This document shows positions 1 through 6,008 of a stretch of DNA of 6,512 nucleotides, in pieces. A model generated the notes under the pieces. It was not told the origin of the DNA. It did not search any database and saw nothing but the letters and a program-made list of their open reading frames with translations. Numbering within the stretch: the first letter of the stretch is position 1; every line of letters begins with the position of its first letter. The stretch is from Nitrospira lenta. Lineage in GTDB: Bacteria > Nitrospirota > Nitrospiria > Nitrospirales > Nitrospiraceae. Position numbers and translations under genes: made by a program. The stretch lies in NCBI GenBank assembly GCA_945906715.1, contig CAMDRK010000152.1, positions 1 through 6,512 on the forward strand, in the 5' to 3' direction.

Positions 1-68
1 CTGTGAGCAAGTGGTCTAGCCTGCAGGGCTGATGAACACTTCTGGTGTAATCGGCGATCCAGTGCTCC

Positions 69-95
69 GGCGAGCCTTCAGCCGGCGGGCTCGCC
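69..95 (-). terminator. GC-rich stem-loop downstream of the cytochrome gene, possible terminator
   Basis: GGCGAGCC at 69-76 pairs perfectly with GGCTCGCC at 88-95, giving an 8-bp GC-rich stem with an 11-base loop. It lies about 80 bases past the stop of the minus-strand cytochrome gene. No T-run follows on either strand, so it is not a classic intrinsic terminator. It could slow or end transcription, protect a 3' end, or be a dispersed palindromic repeat. Confidence 0.3.
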
Positions 96-109
96 CCTCA
101 GACCTTCAA

Positions 110-126
110 CGTACTGCGCAAGTACG
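110..126. other. Small perfect inverted repeat between the cytochrome stop and the 69-95 hairpin
   Basis: CGTACT at 110-115 and AGTACG at 121-126 form a 6-bp stem around the loop GCGCA. On the plus strand a pyrimidine- and T-rich stretch (CATTTCTTCTCTCC) follows; on the minus strand there is no T-run. With the next hairpin it makes a double stem-loop 3' of the cytochrome gene. The function is unknown; mRNA 3'-end formation is the simplest idea. Confidence 0.25.
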
Positions 127-177
127 CATTTCTTCTCTCCGGCGACTCCTGCCGACAACGAAGCCGATCGCATCGCT

Positions 178-540
178 TCATTTGGCGAGGGTCCGCACAT
201 AGGCCAGCACATCTCTGCTCTCTTTCTCCGAGAGGCGGGTATTCCAAGGCGGCATGTTCGGTTTGCCCTCATGGATAGTCTTAAGCAGGACGGCATCAGA
301 TTTCTTTTTGATCGATGGTGATCTGAGATTAGCCGCATCCGGCCCGCGAGCAAATCTGTACCCATCTCCTCCGCCCTCCGGCCCATGACAACCGGTACAG
401 TACCTGGCAAACAAAATCTGGCCACGCGCCACATCGCCGCTCTGAGCCTTGGACTCAGTTACTGCATGAGCCACAGATGCAAGCAGAGTACTTCCTGCAA
501 ACAAGAGCAGTAAGACAATATACCTCAAGCTTTCATTCAT
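178..540 (-). CDS. Small secreted class I c-type cytochrome
   Basis: This 120-residue protein is predicted to be an exported monoheme cytochrome c that carries electrons in the periplasm. Residues 1-26 form a Sec signal peptide with a long hydrophobic core (YIVLLLLFAGSTLLASV) ending in AHA. The heme motif is CTGCH, with Cys48, Cys51 and His52 seen directly. Met96, in NMPPW, is the likely sixth heme ligand, and the C-terminal helix (SRDVLAYVRTL) is typical of cytochrome c domains. The length fits the signal peptide plus one heme domain. The ATG is preceded by AGGAGG seven bases upstream. The gene points the same way as the efflux genes but is separated from the permease by almost 500 non-coding bases, so an independent unit is likely. 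The redox partner is unknown; the multicopper oxidase-like gene at the other end of the window is one speculative candidate. Confidence 0.93.
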   Translation of the reverse strand: MNESLRYIVLLLLFAGSTLLASVAHAVTESKAQSGDVARGQILFARYCTGCHGPEGGGDGYRFARGPDAANLRSPSIKKKSDAVLLKTIHEGKPNMPPWNTRLSEKESRDVLAYVRTLAK

Positions 541-547
541 GTTTAGC

Positions 548-553
548 CCTCCT
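548..553 (-). promoter_or_regulatory. Strong Shine-Dalgarno of the cytochrome gene
   Basis: CCTCCT on the plus strand reads AGGAGG on the minus strand, within GAGGAGGG, seven bases before the ATG at 540. This is a near-ideal ribosome binding site; it fixes the start and points to separate, efficient translation. I could not recognise a reliable promoter between here and the repeat that begins at about 627. Confidence 0.8.
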
Positions 554-626
554 CGGTTGTGTCATACAGCCTGAACTCAACAAAGCTGCTCTTTACTGCG
601 CGCGTCCAACGAATGCTTGTTCATTT

Positions 627-727
627 AGTCTATCTCGTCTATCTGGTTTGTTTGGTTGATCGGACTGGAAATTCATTCAGAACAACCAGACAGACCAGAA
701 AGACCGGCCGGCCAACCAGACAGACGA
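627..727. repeat. Palindromic repeat with a 9-base period
   Basis: From about 626 to 661 the plus strand runs in 9-base steps (TAGTCTATC, TCGTCTATC, TGGTTTGTT, TGGTTGATC). From 684 to 727 the complementary pattern appears in 9-base steps (AACCAGACA, GACCAGAAA, GACCGGCCG and so on). TCGTCTATCTGGTT at 635-648 pairs with AACCAGACAGACGA at 714-727 with one mismatch, so the whole can fold into a large hairpin. AACCAGACAGAC is also a direct repeat at 684-695 and 714-725. From memory, similar runs occur between genes in Nitrospira-like genomes; I could not check copy number. Confidence 0.7.
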
Positions 728-834
728 GCCCGAGCGCGTTGCGCGAGCAGGGGACGACCAGGCTACCCTCCTCTCATCCAAGTTCGCTCGTTCTCCCTCT
801 CCTCCAAGTATGCGGCGGGTGGAAGGGATGGGCA

Positions 835-990
835 CGTCGGTGGCGACATAGCGGAAACCGGTGCCGAGCAGCTGTGACAGCAAGCGTGCGACGACATTGC
901 GTCGTCTCGGCGCAGTTTCATAGGAGCACGCGACGAATGTCCCGGAGACCAACGGCTAAGTGAACTCATCGCATTACGTCGCCACCGACG
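835..990. other. Long-range perfect inverted repeat enclosing nested hairpins
   Basis: CGTCGGTGGCGAC at 835-847 has a perfect 13-base inverted copy at 978-990, and similarity continues a few bases inward with mismatches. Between the arms, GCGTGC at 884-889 pairs with GCACGC at 926-931, and inside that GACGAC at 890-895 pairs with GTCGTC at 901-906 around the loop ATTGC. GCTG/CAGC at 871-881 adds another small stem. The nested order could allow one folded structure. It could be a short non-coding RNA, the folded 3' end of the operon mRNA, or a non-autonomous palindromic element. I see no coding signal or transposase. Confidence 0.4.
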
Positions 991-1028
991 CTGCCCGCCC
1001 TTCGTCAGCCGCCCCCTCCCCATCCTAT

Positions 1029-4000
1029 TTACACCCATTCCGGCGCATACTCCTTCCCCGTTTCTTTTTCTGCGAACCACCGATACAGAGCCGGCAAGAC
1101 CAACAACGTGAGTACCGTTGAGGTGAAGAGGCCGCCGATGACGACGGCCGCAAGCGGCCGCTGGACTTCGGCCCCGATCCCCTGCGCAAGCGCCAACGGC
1201 AGCAAACCCACTAGCGTGGTCATCATCGTCATGATGACCGGGCGAAGCCGGAGGACGCAACCCTTGACGATCGCTTGGTCCATTTGCGCGCCTTCACTGC
1301 GCAGCTGATTGATATAGGAAACCAGCACGATCCCGTTCCCGACCGCCAAGCCGAAGAGTTCGATAAAACCGATAGAGGCCGGCACGCTCAGGTATTGTCC
1401 GCTCAGCCACAAAGATACAACACCACCGATCAAGGCGAAGGGGAGATTGATAATGATCAAGGTCGCGTAACGAAGCGAGTGAAACGCCCAAAAGAGCAAG
1501 AAGAACACGAGCCCTAACGTGACCGGCACCACGATCAAGAGCCGCGCGTTGGCCCGCTCCATGTTCTCGAAGGCTCCGCCCCATGTGACGGTATACCCTT
1601 CGGGCAAGCGAATCTGCTCCGCCAGCTTCTTCCGCCCTTCATCCACGACGCCGCCGATGTCGCGCCCGACAACGTTGAAGCCGACGTAAATGCGCCGTTT
1701 CACACCTTCGCGGCTGATGCGGGACGGGCCTTCGCGCATCTCGATCATGGCGAGTTCGCTCATTGGGATCAGCGCGCCGGACGCAGACTTCACCCTGATC
1801 TCCCCGATGGCGCCGATGCTGTTGCGTTGCGGTTCCGGAAACCGGAGCGTCAATTCAAACCGCCGCTCGCCTTCGTAGACATGGGTCGCCACCTTGCCGC
1901 CGATCGCGGTAGTCACAATTTCCTGCACATCGGCCACGTTAATGCCGAAGCGGGCAATCTTCTGCCGATCGATGTCGACCGTGAGATAGGGCTGGCCGGC
2001 CAGCTGCTCGACTTTGATATCTTTCACGCCATCGATTTGCTGCAGCAGCGCGGCAATCTCCTTTGCCTTCTCGTGGAGCACATCGAGGTCCTCCCCGAAC
2101 AGTTTGATGGCACATTCCGCCCTGATACCGGACATCAGCTCGTCCACCCGTTCTTGAATCGGCTGGCTCATGAGGACCGAAATCCCGGGGATCTCCGCCA
2201 GCCTTTTCCTGATGGCATCTGTCAATCCAGACTGAGTGCTCGCCGTCTTCCATGTGCTCCGATCGCTCAGGGCCACGACCGGATCGCTCTCATTCGGCTC
2301 TTCCGGCCCCAAGGCAATGTCGGGCCGCCCGATCTTGCTCACCGCCATGCGCACTTCGGGAAACTCCAGCATCACTTTATGGGTTTGCTTCTCCATCTCG
2401 ATCGATTCCGGCAACGACACACTTGGAAGCCGGACAACCTGCGGCGTGAGAGCCCCTTCTTCTAGAAGAGGAATAAACTCCCTCCCGACGTACGGAACGA
2501 GCGCGAGACTGCAGAGCACGAGCGCCGTTGAGGAGCTGAGCGCCAGGCTGCGATGCTGGAGCGTCCAGGTCAGCATCGGCAGATATCGCAGCTTCATCCA
2601 TCGCGTGAGGCGCGTTTCTTCCGGATGGTCTCCGCGCAAGATCAGCGACGCGAGCACCGGCGACAGGGTCAGCGTGACCACGACCGAGGCCAGGAGCGCG
2701 ATCACCAACGTGTAGGCCAGCGGCGCGAACATCTTCCCTTCCATACCCTGGAGCGTCAGGAGCGGCAGGAAGACGACGCTGATGATGAGAATGCCGAAGA
2801 GGATCGGCCGGCCCACTTCTTTCGTCGCCTGAAGAATCACCTCCGACGTGCTCTTCTTCGTTGCGCCATTATTCTGCGCCAGGTGCCGATAGACGTTTTC
2901 GACGACGACCAGCGACCCGTCCGCGATTTCGCCGATCGCGATGGCCAGCCCGCCAAGCGTCATCAAGTTGGCCGAGAGCCCCATCCGCTGCATCACGATG
3001 AACGTGATCAGGGGGGTGACGATGAGCGAAACCGTCACGACGACGGCGCTGCGCACGTGGCCCAGGAAGAAGAAGAAGACGAAGACCACCAGCACGACCC
3101 CTTCGATCAAGGCATCCCGCACCGTATTGATCGCCGCCGTCACCAATTCAATGCGATCGTAGAAGGCCACGAGCTTCGTGCCAGCGGGAAGAATGTGGTT
3201 CTGCTGGAGGTCTTCCACCTTGGCTTTGACCTCTTCGACCACCTGACGCGCATTGCCTCCGCGTATCATGAGGACGGTGCCGGCCACGACCTCCCGCTCG
3301 CCGTTGAGCAACACCGCCCCATGACGAACAGCGTGGCCGATGCGAACCTCCGCGACATCACGAACGAAGACCGGCGTGCCGCCTGACTCTTTCACGATGA
3401 TGGACTCGATATCGCTCAGGGTCTTGATCAGGCCCAGCCCACGGACGATCGCGCGCTCCGCATGGCGCTCCAGCACATTACCTCCGGCATTGGCATTGTT
3501 CTTTGCCACCGCCTCGTAGATATCGTGGAGCGTCAGGTCGAACTTGCGGAGCTTGGCCGGATCGACCAGGACTTGATACTGCTTGACGAACCCGCCCGTG
3601 CGGTTCACATCGACCACGCCTGGCACGCCCTTCAGCAGCGGGCGCAGAACCCAGTCCTGGAGCGTGCTCTGATCCGTCAACTCCGTCTCGATGATCGCGG
3701 GGTCGGTTGCCGCCGCATTCGGGCCTGTCCTGAGCCCTGTCGAAGGACTTTCGACATAATATTGATAGACCTCTCCCAGCCCGGTGCTGACGGGAGCCAT
3801 CACTGGCTCGATCCCCGCCGGCAAACGCTCCTTTGCCGCGATGATCCGTTCGAGCACCAACTGGCGGGCAAAATAGGTATCGACGTCATCGTTGAACACG
3901 ACCGTGACCTGGGAGAGGGCGAATTTGGAGAGAGAGCGGATCTCCGCTAACCCAGGCAGGCCGGTCATCTGGAGTTCGAGCGGGTAGGTGATGAATCGTT

Positions 4001-4184
4001 CGACTTCGACCGGCGAGAGACCAGGCGCGTCGGTCAAGATCTGCGCCTGGATATTTGTCACGTCCGGGTAGGCATCGATCGGAATAGACTGAAAGGCGAA
4101 GACACCGACAACGGACAAGAGGCAGGCCAAGCCGAGAACCAAGATCCGTTGCCGCAGCGAAAATTCCAGAAGAGACGCAATCAT
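1029..4184 (-). CDS. Heavy-metal efflux RND permease, CusA/CzcA family
   Basis: This 1051-residue inner-membrane protein, the usual length for the family, is predicted to be the proton-driven pump subunit moving metal ions out of the cell envelope through an adaptor and outer-membrane channel. It begins with a transmembrane helix (about 13-32) followed by the family signature IPIDAYPDVTN. Helices 2 and 3 lie at about 361-398 and helix 4 carries AIAIG-x3-DGSLVVVEN, with Asp422 the likely proton-relay residue. Large periplasmic loops follow helices 1 and 7, and a last helix cluster ends near residue 1035. Where CusA has a glutamate in AAEFG, this protein has AVGNG, and the CzcA DFG motif before the helix 4 aspartate is absent, so it is neither a clear CusA nor a clear CzcA. 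The start ATG overlaps the adaptor stop (ATGA), implying translational coupling. Residues near 146-155 come from a short inserted repeat. The substrate is unassigned. Confidence 0.96.
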   Translation of the reverse strand: MIASLLEFSLRQRILVLGLACLLSVVGVFAFQSIPIDAYPDVTNIQAQILTDAPGLSPVEVERFITYPLELQMTGLPGLAEIRSLSKFALSQVTVVFNDDVDTYFARQLVLERIIAAKERLPAGIEPVMAPVSTGLGEVYQYYVESPSTGLRTGPNAAATDPAIIETELTDQSTLQDWVLRPLLKGVPGVVDVNRTGGFVKQYQVLVDPAKLRKFDLTLHDIYEAVAKNNANAGGNVLERHAERAIVRGLGLIKTLSDIESIIVKESGGTPVFVRDVAEVRIGHAVRHGAVLLNGEREVVAGTVLMIRGGNARQVVEEVKAKVEDLQQNHILPAGTKLVAFYDRIELVTAAINTVRDALIEGVVLVVFVFFFFLGHVRSAVVVTVSLIVTPLITFIVMQRMGLSANLMTLGGLAIAIGEIADGSLVVVENVYRHLAQNNGATKKSTSEVILQATKEVGRPILFGILIISVVFLPLLTLQGMEGKMFAPLAYTLVIALLASVVVTLTLSPVLASLILRGDHPEETRLTRWMKLRYLPMLTWTLQHRSLALSSSTALVLCSLALVPYVGREFIPLLEEGALTPQVVRLPSVSLPESIEMEKQTHKVMLEFPEVRMAVSKIGRPDIALGPEEPNESDPVVALSDRSTWKTASTQSGLTDAIRKRLAEIPGISVLMSQPIQERVDELMSGIRAECAIKLFGEDLDVLHEKAKEIAALLQQIDGVKDIKVEQLAGQPYLTVDIDRQKIARFGINVADVQEIVTTAIGGKVATHVYEGERRFELTLRFPEPQRNSIGAIGEIRVKSASGALIPMSELAMIEMREGPSRISREGVKRRIYVGFNVVGRDIGGVVDEGRKKLAEQIRLPEGYTVTWGGAFENMERANARLLIVVPVTLGLVFFLLFWAFHSLRYATLIIINLPFALIGGVVSLWLSGQYLSVPASIGFIELFGLAVGNGIVLVSYINQLRSEGAQMDQAIVKGCVLRLRPVIMTMMTTLVGLLPLALAQGIGAEVQRPLAAVVIGGLFTSTVLTLLVLPALYRWFAEKETGKEYAPEWV
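3722..3757. repeat. Short dispersed-type repeat inside the permease coding sequence
   Basis: The plus strand holds GTCCT at 3727-3731 and AGGAC at 3744-3748 around GAGCCCTGTCGA. I recognise this as a widespread short repeat in many bacterial genomes, usually seen as TCCTGAGC...TGTCGAAGGA. It keeps the permease frame and encodes about residues 146-155 (SPSTGLRTGP) on the minus strand. It sits in a periplasmic loop segment just before ELTDQSTLQDWVLRPLL, where family members are normally shorter as I recall them. The match to the repeat class is by eye and memory. Confidence 0.6.
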
Positions 4185-5359
4185 GGGGTCGGCTCGATCT
4201 TGTGCCGTTCCATTTCAGACTTGAGCACGAACGATCCCTTGGTCACGACCTGCTCGCCGGCGCTCACCCCCTCCAACACCGTCACCACCTCTCCCTGCTC
4301 GCTTCCCACCTTGACCCCTCGCACTTCGAAGTCATTCATTCCCCGTTGGACAAACACCATCGTACCGGTCGGCCCGTTTTGGACTGCCTCGATCGGCAGG
4401 GTCAGCGCATCCGGGGTCGCCGCTGCATAGACCAGGACGGTGGCGAACATTTCCGGTTTCAGCAGCCGACCAGGGTTCAGCACCGTCACCCGCAGGCGCA
4501 TCGTGCGGGTGGCAGGATCGAGCACATCCCCGACGTAGGTGATCGTTCCCGGAACGAGGGCATGGGGATAGGCGGACACAATCACATTGACCTTCTGGTC
4601 CTTGCGGATGAACTGCACGTCCTTCTCCGGCACGTTGCCAACGACCCACACAGCCGAAAGATCCGCGACGGTGAAGAGCTTCTGCTGCGTCTCGACCACC
4701 TCGCCCCTCGTGATATTGCGCATGATGACCCGGCCGTCGAACGGCGCGCGCAGGGGTACATCGGCTTTGATCGTATCTTCGCGATCCAGCCGCTCAACTT
4801 CCTGACGGGGGACGCCGAGCAGTTCCAGACGGTTCCGCGCCTCGCGCGCTTCGGCTTGGGCCGTTTTCATCGCGGCCTCGCGGCGCTGCAACTCGGCCTG
4901 ACTCACAACCTTTTGTTCATACAGATCCCTGGCACGCTCATACGCCAGTTTCGCTTCGTGCAGCTTTGCTGCAGATTTCAGATAGGCCCCCTCCGCCACA
5001 CCGAGGTCCGTACTGTGGAGCAGCGCCAGCAAGGCGCCTTTCTTCACATCTTGGCCGACATCCACGTAGACCTTCTCTACCCGGCCCCTGATGAGCGTGG
5101 TCACCTCAGCCAGTTCATTTTCGTTGGCTTGAACTGTGGCGGTATATTGCCTTGGTACCAGCATCGCCCCACGGGCAACCGGCGAGACCTCGATCACCGT
5201 CCGCGCGAGTTCTTCAGATGTGAGGTGGACAACACCTGTCTTGTCGGCCACTACGGCCTTCTTGGCCTCAGGCGCTTGTTCGGGGGTTCTGTCACAGGCA
5301 AGAAGTCCAGCGAGCGCGAAGGCGACAAGGAAAATGACGGCACGTCTATCGTGAAACAA
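4181..5359 (-). CDS. RND efflux periplasmic adaptor (membrane fusion protein), predicted lipoprotein
   Basis: The adaptor bridges the permease and an outer-membrane channel. From the TTG at 5359 it has 392 residues. A basic N-terminus and hydrophobic stretch end in the lipobox GLLAC at Cys22, and Asp23 follows, a residue that favours inner-membrane retention. A first lipoyl-like half lies at about 83-114 (RGRVEKVYVDVGQDVKKG). A coiled-coil hairpin follows at about 120-182, rich in Ala, Glu, Arg and Gln. Then come the second lipoyl half (LRAPFDGRVIMRNITRGEVV), a beta-barrel domain with the DPATRTMRLRV motif, and a membrane-proximal domain. No Met or His cluster of the CusB type is present near the N-terminus. 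The frame stays open upstream to an ATG at 5542 or 5536 that has a GGAG ribosome site, but that would bury the signal peptide behind about 60 residues of repeat-derived sequence. The TTG start has no clear ribosome site, so the start is unsettled. The gene is the first of the efflux operon. Confidence 0.92.
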   Translation of the reverse strand: MFHDRRAVIFLVAFALAGLLACDRTPEQAPEAKKAVVADKTGVVHLTSEELARTVIEVSPVARGAMLVPRQYTATVQANENELAEVTTLIRGRVEKVYVDVGQDVKKGALLALLHSTDLGVAEGAYLKSAAKLHEAKLAYERARDLYEQKVVSQAELQRREAAMKTAQAEAREARNRLELLGVPRQEVERLDREDTIKADVPLRAPFDGRVIMRNITRGEVVETQQKLFTVADLSAVWVVGNVPEKDVQFIRKDQKVNVIVSAYPHALVPGTITYVGDVLDPATRTMRLRVTVLNPGRLLKPEMFATVLVYAAATPDALTLPIEAVQNGPTGTMVFVQRGMNDFEVRGVKVGSEQGEVVTVLEGVSAGEQVVTKGSFVLKSEMERHKIEPTP

Positions 5360-5375
5360 AACCGAGGCTAGCGGG

Positions 5376-5520
5376 ATGGGCGAGGGTTCGAGGTCCGAAG
5401 TTCGAGGTTGTTGGAACGTCGAACCAAGAACTTCGAACTGCGAGTCTCGCCTGTCGCGCAGGTCTTGCCTATCTCGCTCACAATTCACGAACGACGCTTC
5501 ACGCTTAAGCATCCTGCTAG
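5376..5520. repeat. Palindromic and 9-base-period repeat at the 5' end of the adaptor
   Basis: GTCCGAAGTTC at 5393-5403 and GAACTTCGAAC at 5428-5438 form an 11-bp stem with one G-T position. Next to it, 5442-5477 is four 9-base units, read on the minus strand as GCGAGATAG, GCAAGACCT, GCGCGACAG and GCGAGACTC. The block reads without a stop in the adaptor frame, giving low-complexity peptide such as RQDLRDRRDSQ. Such sequence is typical of intergenic repeats rather than of adaptor proteins. It lies between the promoter and ribosome site and the signal-peptide codons. Confidence 0.65.
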
Positions 5521-5546
5521 AAACTCCCGGCCTCATGGTCATAAAA

Positions 5547-5550
5547 CTCC
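5547..5550 (-). promoter_or_regulatory. GGAG ribosome binding site before the upstream adaptor start codons
   Basis: On the minus strand GGAG precedes ATG at 5542 by 4 bases and ATG at 5536 by 10 bases. It supports an upstream start for the adaptor frame, at odds with the lipoprotein signal, which fits a start at 5359. It may be the ancestral start separated from its gene by the repeat, or the true start of a longer precursor. Confidence 0.4.
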
Positions 5551-5562
5551 GATTAATCAATC

Positions 5563-5578
5563 AGCACGAGGTGTGCCA
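5563..5578 (-). promoter_or_regulatory. Candidate sigma-54 promoter of the efflux operon
   Basis: The minus strand reads TGGCACACCTCGTGCT from 5578 down to 5563. It has the GG of a -24 element and the GC of a -12 element exactly 10 bases apart, and TGGCAC matches the -24 consensus fully; the -12 side (GTGC rather than TTGC) is weaker. Transcription would begin near 5552, just upstream of the GGAG site and overlapping the palindrome GATTAATC (5551-5558). I saw no activator-binding repeats that I could name. A chance match is possible. Confidence 0.4.
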
Positions 5579-5733
5579 CGAAAAACCTGCGATTTCATGG
5601 AGGGAAATGGCCGACCTAGAAGCCTTTTGCCACGTTACTGATGGTGGACTGTGGTGAAATGCGACAGTGGAGACGAGAGAGGCGAAGAACCGATTCGTGG
5701 CGAAAGCGCCCGAGAGTATGTTCCTCGTTATTC

Positions 5734-5828
5734 GTGCGAGACTCGCGTGACTTGCGCGAAAAGCGAAACGGGCGAGGCGGTCTGAAGGCTGAAGTGTTTG
5801 AAATTACGAATCCCAACCTTCAGCCTTC
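5734..5828. repeat. Second 9-base-period block followed by an 11-bp inverted repeat
   Basis: Bases 5734-5778 form five 9-base units on the plus strand (GTGCGAGAC, TCGCGTGAC, TTGCGCGAA, AAGCGAAAC, GGGCGAGGC). They resemble the units at 5442-5477 but lie in the opposite orientation. Directly after, GAAGGCTGAAG at 5784-5794 and CTTCAGCCTTC at 5818-5828 are perfect 11-base inverted repeats with a 23-base loop. Both look like one repeat family of the genome, here in the divergent intergenic region. Confidence 0.65.
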
Positions 5829-5856
5829 GCCGAATTCAGCCAATCCTCAAAATCAA

Positions 5857-5872
5857 CCCTACAGAAGTAGGG
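5857..5872 (+). other. Compact hairpin upstream of the oxidase-like gene
   Basis: CCCTAC at 5857-5862 pairs perfectly with GTAGGG at 5867-5872 around the loop AGAA. It sits 136 bases before the rightward ATG. It could be part of a 5' leader, an operator half-site pair, or chance; no T-run follows. Confidence 0.3.
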
Positions 5873-5894
5873 GTGGACTAGTACATAAGAGGAA

Positions 5895-5907
5895 TAGACC
5901 TGGTCTA
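5895..5907. promoter_or_regulatory. Perfect 13-base palindrome, possible operator
   Basis: TAGACC-T-GGTCTA is a perfect 6-1-6 inverted repeat about 100 bases before the rightward start codon and 340 bases from the adaptor's upstream ATG. Just before it, GGACTAGTACATAAGAGGAA includes a CTAG-centred sequence of similar flavour. The form fits a dimeric regulator site, but I cannot match it to a named regulator family. Confidence 0.35.
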
Positions 5908-6008
5908 GCAGCCGCCGTAAATTCCGCACAGTTCGGGACATCAGTATTTTCGCTCATTCTGGGCCAGGCAGAAGAGAGCAACCGCCATGACCGGAATGGA
6001 GCGGCTCT

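Larger units (their letters stand above)
541..1028. other. Non-coding region between the cytochrome and the permease
   Basis: These 488 bases contain short open frames on both strands, but none has a recognisable product and several translate the simple repeat at 627-727. What can be seen is the cytochrome ribosome binding site, the 9-base-period palindromic repeat at 627-727, and a 156-base inverted-repeat structure at 835-990. The 3' end of the efflux operon mRNA must lie here. I found no stem followed by a T-run, so no intrinsic terminator can be assigned. Confidence 0.6.
5579..6008. other. Divergent intergenic region between the efflux operon and the oxidase-like gene
   Basis: No real gene is visible here. 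Short open frames on both strands are low-complexity and include the repeat at 5734-5828. The region must carry the promoters of both divergent units. Apart from the sigma-54-like site at its left edge it holds a compact hairpin at 5857-5872 and a palindrome at 5895-5907. A sigma-70 promoter for the rightward gene could not be assigned with confidence. Confidence 0.6.

Noticed and set aside
78..434. 118-codon minus-strand frame overlapping the cytochrome
   Set aside because: It lies in another frame of the cytochrome gene, which has a signal peptide, CxxCH and a strong ribosome site.
627..727. Possible CRISPR-like array
   Set aside because: The units are 9 bases long, degenerate, tandem without spacers, and reversed in the second half.
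677..952. 91-codon minus-strand frame (contains LLSQLLGTGFRYVATDV)
   Set aside because: It looked briefly like a gene remnant, but its C-terminal part translates the simple repeat, no ribosome site is seen and I recognise no family.
1827..2465. 212-codon open frame on the plus strand opposite the permease
   Set aside because: Antisense shadow of the conserved periplasmic domain, with no family resemblance.
2553..3386. 277-codon open frame on the plus strand opposite the permease
   Set aside because: Its very high Arg, Asp, His and Glu content reflects the reverse complement of transmembrane codons; no domain is visible.
4202..5371. 389-codon open frame on the plus strand opposite the adaptor
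   Set aside because: It is antisense to a clearly conserved gene, rich in His, Arg and Leu as mirror frames in GC-rich DNA are, and has no recognisable domain.
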